From: an uncultured Lachnospiraceae bacterium | GTDB lineage: Bacteria; Bacillota; Clostridia; Lachnospirales; Lachnospiraceae | NCBI GenBank assembly: GCA_905236585.1 | Contig: CAJOQZ010000033.1 | Span: 1 to 12,424, forward strand | Reading direction: 5' to 3' | Length of the DNA: 12,424 nucleotides | Shown here: positions 7,115 to 12,424 of the stretch, in pieces | Layout: every line of letters starts with the position of its first letter | Numbering within the stretch: position 1 is the stretch's first letter | Translations under genes and position numbers: made by a program | Notes under the pieces: generated by a model | Database searches by the model: none | Seen by the model: only the letters and a program-made list of their open reading frames with translations | What the model was told of the DNA's origin: nothing

Positions 7115-7176
7115 ACAAACCAATCTTATGTATTCGACGGCAAAGATGCCTTAGCCTATCACTTAAGATTGTTTGT
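7115..7176. repeat. Long imperfect inverted repeat with nested hairpin
   Basis: The left arm ACAAACCAATCTTA (7115-7128) is the reverse complement of TAAGATTGTTTGT (7164-7176) except for one unpaired base. Inside the 35-base loop lies a second hairpin, GGCA-AAGA-TGCC (7139-7150). No T-run follows in either direction, so it does not look like a terminator. It separates the rpmH promoter from the DnaA-box cluster. It may be a cruciform-forming origin element or a structured RNA; neither can be decided here. Confidence 0.6.
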
Positions 7177-7178
7177 CC

Positions 7179-7208
7179 TCAACAAAAAGTTGATTATAGA
7201 GTTATAAT
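7179..7208 (+). promoter_or_regulatory. Possible distal dnaA promoter
   Basis: TCAACA (7179-7184, four of six matches to the -35 consensus) is followed by an 18-bp spacer and a perfect TATAAT (7203-7208). A transcript from here would run through the DnaA boxes before reaching dnaA, with about 200 bases of leader. The weak -35 and the AT-rich background make this tentative. Confidence 0.3.
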
Positions 7209-7210
7209 AA

Positions 7211-7329
7211 TCATCCACTATACATTTCAACTTATCCACATTTTTATACTTCCTACATTTTCGCAATTTATGATACTTTTCCACATTTTTTGTGATTTTG
7301 TGGAAAAATATGTGAATAAGTGTGAATAT
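7211..7329. other. oriC: oriC, upstream DnaA-box cluster
   Basis: Two boxes fit TTATNCACA exactly: TTATCCACA at 7232-7240 (plus) and TTATTCACA at 7311-7319 (minus). One-mismatch boxes are TTTTCCACA at 7277-7285 (plus), the same at 7299-7307 (minus) and ATATTCACA at 7321-7329 (minus). Weaker two-mismatch sites lie at 7211-7219 (plus) and 7291-7299 (minus). The pair at 7277 and 7299 forms a 9-bp inverted repeat. The surroundings are very AT-rich and directly precede dnaA, as in other Bacillota origins. DnaA bound here would be expected both to help initiation and to repress dnaA. Confidence 0.9.
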
Positions 7330-7375
7330 TTCTGTCAAAAATAAAAAAATAGATAAGAAACCGTCATTGTTTTTG

Positions 7376-7404
7376 TTGATAAATCATCCCTTTTCAGTTA
7401 AAAT
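7376..7404 (+). promoter_or_regulatory. Proximal dnaA promoter, predicting a leaderless mRNA
   Basis: TTGATA (7376-7381) is followed by a 17-bp spacer and TAAAAT (7399-7404). Only seven bases separate the -10 box from the dnaA ATG at 7412. The expected transcription start is therefore at 7411 or 7412, at the start codon itself. Consistently, no Shine-Dalgarno sequence is present upstream of that ATG. Confidence 0.68.
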
Positions 7405-7411
7405 AGATACC

Positions 7412-8794
7412 ATGATTGACGAGAATTTGAAGTTATTACAAAATAACTGGCAGGAGATGCTCCTTAGCATCAAAGACGAGAATAATTTAACAAATGTTGC
7501 CTACTCCACTTGGCTCGCCCCGTTAGAGGCGCACGCTGTCGAAGACGATATTCTATTCATTCTCTATTCAAAAGATACGGATCAAATGACGATCGACCAT
7601 ATCAAGCGGAAGTTTGAGAACTTCCTTATCGTCGCGATTGCCGAAATCACGGGGAAAGAATACCGTCTGCAGTTTCTTCTGCCGAAAGACGCAAAAAAGC
7701 GCGAAGAAGCACAATCCGAAAAGGAGCAGGATGCACAGGTCAATGCTTCTATTATTGAGCAGTCGAATCTGAATACCAAATACACCTTCGACTCCTTTGT
7801 CGTCGGCAACAACAACCGGTTTGCGCAGACGGCATCCTTAGCGGTCGCCGAATCTCCGGGCGAGGCGTACAATCCTTTATATATCTACGGCGGACCGGGA
7901 CTCGGCAAAACGCATCTGATGCATGCCATCGGCAACTACATTTTACAAAACGATTCGACTATGAAGGTGCTGTATGTCACTTCGGAAGAATTTACCAACG
8001 AGGTTATTGAAGCAATCCGAAGCACGAACAACACGACTACCATGACGAAATTCCGTGAAAAATACCGGAAAGTCAACGTCCTGATGATCGATGACATTCA
8101 GTTTATCGTTGGAAAAGACGCGACGCAGGAAGAATTTTTCCATACATTCAACACTCTGCACGCACAGGGCAAGCAGATCATTCTCACTTCCGATCAACCG
8201 CCGAAGGACATGACGACCTTAGAGGAGCGCATCCGCACCCGTTTTGAGATGGGCCTTATGGCAGATATCGGACAGCCCGATTATGAAACGCGTATGGCGA
8301 TCATCCGGCGGAAAGTCGAAGCGGAGAACGTCCATTTTGACGATGAGATTTTGAAATATATTGCGGATAATATCAAATCCAACATCCGCGAAATCGAAGG
8401 CGCCCTTAACAAACTGATCGCCTATGAGACGCTGCAGCAGACGCACGTTACGCTTGAAATTGCGGAAAAGGAACTGCAGAACATCATTTCCCCGGACAAG
8501 CCAAAGGCGATTACGGCGCAACTCATTATCGAGACGGTTGCGGAACATTATCAGATCTCCATGGATCAGATCATTTCAAAGAACCGCAGCAACCAGATCG
8601 CACGTCCGCGCCAAATCGCAATGTATTTATGCCGGGAAATGATCGACACTCCGCTTGACGCCATCGGCGCCCTTCTCGGAGGACGCGATCACTCCACAAT
8701 TATACACGGTCATAAACGCATTGTGGACGAATATACTAACAACGAAGGCTTAAGAAAAGAAATCGACATCATCAAAAAGAAAATCAAACCGTAA
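7412..8794 (+). CDS. dnaA: Chromosomal replication initiator protein DnaA
   Basis: DnaA is the AAA+ ATPase that binds DnaA boxes and opens the origin. The 460 residues show N-terminal domain I (about 1-90, with NWQEML and YSTWLAPLEAH), a short charged linker (about 91-125), the AAA+ core with Walker A GGPGLGKT at 160-167, Walker B LMIDD at 224-228, TSD (259-261) in the sensor 1 strand and the arginine-finger motif ERIRTRFEMGL (272-282), and the DNA-binding domain IV with RPRQ at 398-401 and GRDHSTIIHG at 424-433. The frame is open from 7322, but the added 30 residues are Lys-rich, overlap a DnaA box and fit nothing in the family; ATG 7412 gives a normal domain I. It has no ribosome-binding site, in line with a leaderless message. 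The coding strand is C-rich, unlike dnaN and later genes. Confidence 0.98.
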   Translation: MIDENLKLLQNNWQEMLLSIKDENNLTNVAYSTWLAPLEAHAVEDDILFILYSKDTDQMTIDHIKRKFENFLIVAIAEITGKEYRLQFLLPKDAKKREEAQSEKEQDAQVNASIIEQSNLNTKYTFDSFVVGNNNRFAQTASLAVAESPGEAYNPLYIYGGPGLGKTHLMHAIGNYILQNDSTMKVLYVTSEEFTNEVIEAIRSTNNTTTMTKFREKYRKVNVLMIDDIQFIVGKDATQEEFFHTFNTLHAQGKQIILTSDQPPKDMTTLEERIRTRFEMGLMADIGQPDYETRMAIIRRKVEAENVHFDDEILKYIADNIKSNIREIEGALNKLIAYETLQQTHVTLEIAEKELQNIISPDKPKAITAQLIIETVAEHYQISMDQIISKNRSNQIARPRQIAMYLCREMIDTPLDAIGALLGGRDHSTIIHGHKRIVDEYTNNEGLRKEIDIIKKKIKP

Positions 8795-8981
8795 AGCAGA
8801 CGGCGATGTCCACTCCCATAAACGGAACATGCACGCGTCCTTCACGCGGAACATTGATTTAATTTTTTAGCAAAATATTTGTTACACGCACGTTTCACGG
8901 GATGTTCACATACAAACGGACTCTAATATTAACTATTACTAAAATAATATATATATGTATCTCGAAAGGAGTATCATACTC
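8795..8981. other. oriC: oriC, downstream half: phased box-like motifs and AT-rich candidate unwinding element
   Basis: This 187-bp gap between dnaA and dnaN holds a row of degenerate DnaA-box-like 9-mers ending in CAC: 8806, 8827, 8838, 8880, 8891 and 8902 (start positions), separated by 21, 11, 42, 11 and 11 bp. The best, ATGTTCACA at 8902-8910, has two mismatches to consensus; the others have three or four. Immediately after comes an AT-rich tract (8924-8960) with CTATTACTA at 8933-8941, equivalent to three DnaA-trios on the other strand. The dnaN ribosome-binding site AAAGGAG (8965-8971) ends the region. An 8-bp direct repeat CGGAACAT lies at 8823-8830 and 8847-8854. This matches the usual position of the unwinding element in Bacillota. 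Confidence 0.68.
8905..8932 (+). promoter_or_regulatory. Possible dnaN promoter
   Basis: TTCACA (8905-8910), 16-bp spacer, TATTAA (8927-8932): five and four of six matches. The -35 overlaps the best box-like motif, so DnaA could compete with RNA polymerase here. The AT-rich background makes chance matches likely. Confidence 0.25.
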
Positions 8982-10091
8982 ATGCAGATTACTTGTTCAC
9001 AGGAGCAGTTGTCAAAAGGGTTGAATATTGTTACGAAAGCCGTTCCAACGAGGACTACGATGTCGATCTTGGAATGTGTGATGATCGACGCTACCGCGAA
9101 CCAGATCAAACTCATGGCGAATGATATGGAAATCGGTATCGAGACAATCATTGAAGGCACGATCATAGAGCGGGGCGTTATCGCTGTCGATGCCAAGATT
9201 TTCTCGGACATGATCAGGCATCTGCCAAATGAAGACGTAACGATCATTACGAATGAAAGCACGTTTGCTACAACGATCTCCTGCGGCAAGGAGCATTACG
9301 ACCTTTCCGGCAAGACGGGTTCGGATTTCCCGCTGATTCCGATTATTCCACGTAATCAGCCGATCGTTATTCCGCAGTTTCGATTAAAGGATATCATCCG
9401 TCAGACAATTTTTTCCACATCGGAGAATGACGCCAACCGCATGATGGGCGGAGAACTGTTTGAGATTGCCGCGGACAAACTGCGGGTGGTATCTCTCGAC
9501 GGGCACCGAATTTCAATCCGCAACGTGGTACTGGCGGATTCTTATGTGGATCAGAAAGTGATCGTTCCGGCGAAGACGTTGAACGAACTTTCTAAGATCA
9601 TGAACGGCGGGCCGGACGATTTGGTTAAAATATATATTACGGAGAACCATATCATATTTGAATTTGAGGAAACGACGGTCGTTTCCCAGTTGATCGACGG
9701 CGAGTATTTTCGTATCGATCATATGCTTTCGACGGACTATGAAACGAAAATCACTTTGAATAAAAAAGATTTATTGGATAAGATCACCCGCGCAAATCTT
9801 CTTGTATCGGAAGTGGATAAAAAGCCGATCATATTGAACATCACCGATGGCAGGATGGAAATGAAGATCGTTTCCGCGAGGGGTTCCTACGACGGCGATC
9901 TTGCGATTTCCAAGGAAGGGCGCGACATTATGATCGGATTCAATCCAAAGTTTTTCATAGAGGCGCTGCGCGTCATTGACGACGATCGCATCGACATCTA
10001 TATGGTAAGCCCCAAGGCGCCGTGCTTTATCCGTGACGACGGCGGGTCGTATAATTACCTGATTCTGCCGGTCAACTTTACGGCGGCGTAA
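8982..10091 (+). CDS. dnaN: DNA polymerase III beta subunit (sliding clamp)
   Basis: DnaN forms the dimeric ring that tethers DNA polymerase III and many repair proteins to DNA. The 369 residues fit the family (about 365-380) and divide into three similar clamp domains, roughly 1-120, 121-245 and 246-369. Recognisable stretches are the start MQITCSQEQLSKGLNIVTKA, the RMMGGELFEIAADKLRVVSLDGHR region of domain II, and the C-terminal YNYLILPVNF, part of the partner-binding pocket edge. The frame is open from 8955, but the ATG at 8982 has AAAGGAG ten bases upstream and gives the normal N-terminus. It follows dnaA after the origin gap and is four bases from rlbA, so dnaN, rlbA and recF probably share a transcript. 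Confidence 0.98.
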   Translation: MQITCSQEQLSKGLNIVTKAVPTRTTMSILECVMIDATANQIKLMANDMEIGIETIIEGTIIERGVIAVDAKIFSDMIRHLPNEDVTIITNESTFATTISCGKEHYDLSGKTGSDFPLIPIIPRNQPIVIPQFRLKDIIRQTIFSTSENDANRMMGGELFEIAADKLRVVSLDGHRISIRNVVLADSYVDQKVIVPAKTLNELSKIMNGGPDDLVKIYITENHIIFEFEETTVVSQLIDGEYFRIDHMLSTDYETKITLNKKDLLDKITRANLLVSEVDKKPIILNITDGRMEMKIVSARGSYDGDLAISKEGRDIMIGFNPKFFIEALRVIDDDRIDIYMVSPKAPCFIRDDGGSYNYLILPVNFTAA

Positions 10092-10095
10092 TGTT

Positions 10096-10308
10096 ATGGA
10101 TATTAGATTAAAAGAGGGAGAAGATTATATCAAACTCGGACAGTTATTGAAACTGTCTGGTGCGGCTTCTTCCGGCGTGGAGGCGAAGATTTACATTATC
10201 GAAGGCGAAGTAACGGTGAACGGCGAAGCCGAAACGAGGCGCGGCAAGAAGATTTACGCCGGTGATACGGTGGATTTTAGGGATTATCATATTCGAGTCA
10301 TTGCATGA
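10096..10308 (+). CDS. rlbA: S4-domain RNA-binding protein RlbA/YaaA
   Basis: This 70-residue protein is a single S4-like RNA-binding domain of the YaaA type, almost always found between dnaN and recF in Bacillota. The S4 pattern is visible in IKLGQLLKLSGAASSGVEAK, then the G-x-V-x-V-N-G-E turn (37-44) and RRGKKIYAGDTV (48-59). A role linked to ribosome assembly has been proposed for relatives; its RNA target is not clear from sequence. The ATG at 10096 lies four bases after the dnaN stop, with only a weak GGCGG-like ribosome-binding site inside dnaN, so translation is probably coupled. The yaaA symbol is also used for an unrelated enterobacterial protein. Confidence 0.9.
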   Translation: MDIRLKEGEDYIKLGQLLKLSGAASSGVEAKIYIIEGEVTVNGEAETRRGKKIYAGDTVDFRDYHIRVIA

Positions 10309-10342
10309 TGAGTAGATGTGCGACTCAATTTTAACGGATGCC

Positions 10343-11437
10343 ATGATTATCAGATCGATCGAATTAAAAGATTTCCGCAATTACGAAACGCTCGACATCC
10401 GCTTTTCGCCGCGCACCAACATTATTTACGGAGACAACGCGCAGGGAAAGACGAACATCCTTGAAGCCGCCTACATGAGCGCAACGTCAAAATCGCATAA
10501 GGCAAGCCGCGATAAGGAGGCGATTCGGTTCGGACAGGACGAGGCGCATATTCGAACTTTTGTGGAGAAACAGGATCGCGAGTACCGCATCGATATGCAC
10601 TTGAAGAACAGCCGCGCCAAGGGCGTGGCAATCAACCGGGTTCCGATAAAAAAAGTAAGCGAACTGCTTGGAATTTTGAATATCGTCTTCTTTTCCCCAG
10701 AAGATCTGAATATTATTAAAAATTCTCCATCCGAACGGCGGAAATTTGTTGATGTGGAACTCTGCCAGCTGGATAAGATTTATTTGTCGGATTTGTCGAA
10801 TTACAACCGCGTGCTGGCACAGAGAAACGCGTTGTTAAAAGATATGCACATACATCCCGGAAAGGGAAGCACTTTGTCGGTCTGGGATGAACAGTTGGCT
10901 GCCTATGGGCAAAAGATTATCCGCAGGCGGGAGAAGTTCCTTGCACAGTTAAAACCGATTATGCACGAACTGCATGATAAGATATCCGGCGGAAAAGAGG
11001 ATTTAGTCGTTGACTATGAGCCGAATGTAGAGGCGGATGCTTTTCAAAAAGTATTGGCAGACCACAAGGATAAGGATATCCGGTTGGCGCAGACATCCGT
11101 CGGACCGCATAGGGATGATATTAGTTTTAAAATAAAAGACATAGATATACGTCGTTTTGGTTCACAAGGACAACAACGAAGTTGTGCTTTGTCCTTAAAA
11201 CTGTCGGAGATCAAATTAGTAGAACAGGCGACCGGAGAGATGCCGGTGCTGCTTTTGGATGACGTGTTATCGGAACTCGATGCGAATCGGCAGAACGATC
11301 TGTTGGAAAGCATCAACGGGACGCAGACGATCATTACCTGCACCGGGCTGGATGAATTTGTCAGGATGCGGTTTGCAATGGATAAAGTATTTGAAGTGAT
11401 AAGCGGCACGGTGACGGAGAAGTTTTCGCCGGTATGA
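10343..11437 (+). CDS. recF: DNA replication and repair protein RecF
   Basis: RecF is an SMC-like ATPase that, with RecO and RecR, loads RecA at single-strand gaps and stalled forks. The 364 residues match the family (about 360-370). Walker A GDNAQGKT is at 30-37, the ABC signature region FGSQGQQRSCALSLKLSEI at 272-290 and Walker B LLLDDVLSELD at 303-313. The intervening part (about 130-250) corresponds to the lobe II arm. The frame is open from ATG 10316, but ATG 10343 gives the typical beginning MIIRSIELKDFRNYE. Neither start has a strong ribosome-binding site; GGAT lies four bases before 10343. It is 34 bp after rlbA and 78 bp before gyrB. Confidence 0.97.
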   Translation: MIIRSIELKDFRNYETLDIRFSPRTNIIYGDNAQGKTNILEAAYMSATSKSHKASRDKEAIRFGQDEAHIRTFVEKQDREYRIDMHLKNSRAKGVAINRVPIKKVSELLGILNIVFFSPEDLNIIKNSPSERRKFVDVELCQLDKIYLSDLSNYNRVLAQRNALLKDMHIHPGKGSTLSVWDEQLAAYGQKIIRRREKFLAQLKPIMHELHDKISGGKEDLVVDYEPNVEADAFQKVLADHKDKDIRLAQTSVGPHRDDISFKIKDIDIRRFGSQGQQRSCALSLKLSEIKLVEQATGEMPVLLLDDVLSELDANRQNDLLESINGTQTIITCTGLDEFVRMRFAMDKVFEVISGTVTEKFSPV

Positions 11438-11515
11438 CTTTTCATTGCGGCATATGGCAAGATGTGTTGTGTAATACGGCGGATGTAAAATAGACAAGGT
11501 TATTAGGAGATTAGT
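11438..11515 (+). other. recF-gyrB intergenic gap
   Basis: This 78-bp gap ends with the strong gyrB ribosome-binding site AGGAG (11505-11509), six bases before the ATG. A TAAAAT at about 11487-11492 could be a -10 box, but I see no matching -35. No terminator for recF is visible, and the small remB/yaaB gene found here in some Bacillota is absent. Confidence 0.5.
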
Positions 11516-12424
11516 ATGGATCAGATTTTCGATCAGGAATACGGAGCGGATCAGATACAGATATTAGAAGGTTTGGAAGCCGTGCGAAAACGCCCCGGCA
11601 TGTATATCGGAAGCACGTCGGAGCGGGGTCTGCACCATCTTGTGTATGAAATTGTGGATAATGCTGTGGATGAAGCGTTGGCAGGTTACTGTACGCATAT
11701 TGTCGTTACGATCAACAGGGACGGATCAGTGACCGTTATTGACGACGGGCGCGGGATTCCAACTGGCATCAATTCAAAGGCGGGGATTCCGGCGGTGGAG
11801 GTTGTGTTTACAATACTGCATGCCGGAGGCAAGTTCGGCGGCGGCGGATATAAAGTTTCCGGCGGACTGCACGGCGTCGGCGCGTCTGTGGTGAATGCCC
11901 TGTCGGAATGGCTGATGGTGGAGATCAAACGGGACGGACACGTATATGGGCAGCGCTATGAACGCGGTCATACCATGTATCCATTACAAAAAAAGGGAAC
12001 CTGCCCCGAAGAAGAAACCGGCACGAAAGTTACGTTCATGCCGGACAGCAAGATTTTTGAGACGACGGTCTTCGAATACAATACGCTGCGGACGAGGCTC
12101 CGCGAAACCGCTTTTTTAACGAAAAACTTAAAAATCACGCTGCGCGACGAACGGGATGAGGAAATCCGGGAAGACATCTTCCATTACGAAGGCGGCATCA
12201 AGGAGTTTGTCACCTACTTAAACCGCGGAACGACACCGCTGTATGAGGACGTGATCTACTGCGAGGGAGAACGCGAAGGCGTTATGGTCGAAGTGGCGAT
12301 GCAGCACAATGACAGTTACAATGACGCTTCGTCGAGTTTTGTCAACAATATCATTACGCCCGAGGGCGGGATGCATTTATCGGGGTTCCGCAGCGCATTG
12401 ACCCGGACGATCAACAATTATGCC
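11516..12424 (+). CDS. gyrB: DNA gyrase subunit B, 3' end cut off
   Basis: GyrB supplies the ATPase and part of the cleavage core of DNA gyrase, which introduces negative supercoils. The first 303 residues are present: the GHKL ATPase domain and the start of the transducer domain. Visible motifs are ILEGLEAVRKRPGMYIGS (16-33), the ATP-site helix EIVDNAVDEA (45-54) with the expected catalytic Glu at 45 and Asn at 49, DDGRGIP (76-82), the lid GGLHGVGASVVNALS (116-130) and FVNNIITPEGGMHLSGFR (275-292). A strong AGGAG decides the start. GyrA is not in the window and probably follows. The next residues run off the right edge in frame, so this is truncation by the window and not damage. Confidence 0.98.
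   Translation, partial: MDQIFDQEYGADQIQILEGLEAVRKRPGMYIGSTSERGLHHLVYEIVDNAVDEALAGYCTHIVVTINRDGSVTVIDDGRGIPTGINSKAGIPAVEVVFTILHAGGKFGGGGYKVSGGLHGVGASVVNALSEWLMVEIKRDGHVYGQRYERGHTMYPLQKKGTCPEEETGTKVTFMPDSKIFETTVFEYNTLRTRLRETAFLTKNLKITLRDERDEEIREDIFHYEGGIKEFVTYLNRGTTPLYEDVIYCEGEREGVMVEVAMQHNDSYNDASSSFVNNIITPEGGMHLSGFRSALTRTINNYA

Larger units (their letters stand above)
6989..7411. other. rpmH-dnaA intergenic region (upstream half of oriC)
   Basis: This 423-bp AT-rich region has no coding potential. From left to right it holds the rpmH ribosome-binding site and leader, the rpmH promoter (7051-7079), an imperfect long inverted repeat (7115-7176), a small TCAAC/GTTGA hairpin (7179-7193), a possible distal dnaA promoter, the DnaA-box cluster (7211-7329), an A/T-only stretch around 7337-7353 and the proximal dnaA promoter. 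Confidence 0.85.

Noticed and set aside
7322..7411. Upstream GTG start extending DnaA by 30 residues
   Set aside because: The added residues are Lys-rich and unlike domain I, the region overlaps a DnaA box and the dnaA promoter, and no ribosome-binding site precedes the GTG.
8834..8870. Intrinsic terminator for dnaA (CGCGT/ACGCG hairpin and a later T-run)
   Set aside because: The stem is only 5 bp and the T-run starts about 14 bases after it, so it does not fit an intrinsic terminator.
9411..9419. TTTTCCACA, a one-mismatch DnaA box
   Set aside because: It is a single isolated site inside dnaN coding sequence with no neighbours, as expected by chance.
10316..10342. RecF start nine codons upstream at ATG 10316
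   Set aside because: It would add nine residues before the normal RecF beginning and has no better ribosome-binding site; it cannot be fully excluded.
1..12424. CRISPR array, insertion sequence, prophage, toxin-antitoxin, tRNA or rRNA
   Set aside because: No regularly spaced repeats, transposase-like frames or tRNA-like cloverleafs were seen by eye; the genes are all core and in canonical order.

Overview
The window is the chromosomal replication-origin region of a Gram-positive bacterium of the phylum Bacillota. The gene order rpmH-rnpA-yidD-yidC-jag-mnmE-mnmG-rsmG on one side and dnaA-dnaN-rlbA-recF-gyrB on the other is the classical one. Details suggest class Clostridia, probably near Lachnospiraceae: a YidC without a lipobox but with a large extracytoplasmic loop, the small yidD between rnpA and yidC, and the character of the DnaA and RnpA sequences. 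The taxonomic call is inference from protein character, not a database match.

Left side, minus strand, read from the origin outward: rpmH (bL34), rnpA (RNase P protein), yidD and yidC (membrane protein insertion), jag/khpB (RNA-binding KH-R3H protein), mnmE and mnmG (the two-subunit enzyme modifying the tRNA wobble uridine), and rsmG (16S rRNA methyltransferase, cut by the left edge). The genes are tightly packed: rnpA overlaps yidD and jag overlaps mnmE by one base. A near-consensus promoter (TTGACT, 17 bp, TATAAT) at 7051-7079 drives rpmH and probably much of the run.

Middle: 6989-7411 is AT-rich and gene-free. It holds the rpmH promoter, a long imperfect inverted repeat, a cluster of DnaA boxes (7211-7329) and a dnaA promoter whose predicted transcription start falls at the dnaA start codon, so the dnaA message is probably leaderless. 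The 187-bp dnaA-dnaN gap holds a helically spaced row of degenerate DnaA-box-like CAC motifs followed by an AT-rich tract with short DnaA-trio-like repeats. This suggests a bipartite origin with unwinding between dnaA and dnaN. Hand-sampled base counts agree: the plus strand is C-rich through mnmG and dnaA and becomes G-rich from dnaN onward.

Right side, plus strand: dnaA (initiator), dnaN (sliding clamp), rlbA (small S4 RNA-binding protein), recF (gap repair) and gyrB (gyrase B, cut by the right edge). All five core proteins keep their hallmark motifs.

I see no CRISPR array, insertion sequence, prophage, defence system, tRNA or rRNA. This is conserved core genome, not an accessory island. 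The points worth a second look are the leaderless dnaA, the phased box array, the altered RNR motif in RnpA, the Tyr at the usual groove-Arg position of YidC, a hairpin that would hide the rnpA ribosome-binding site, and several unexplained inverted repeats.
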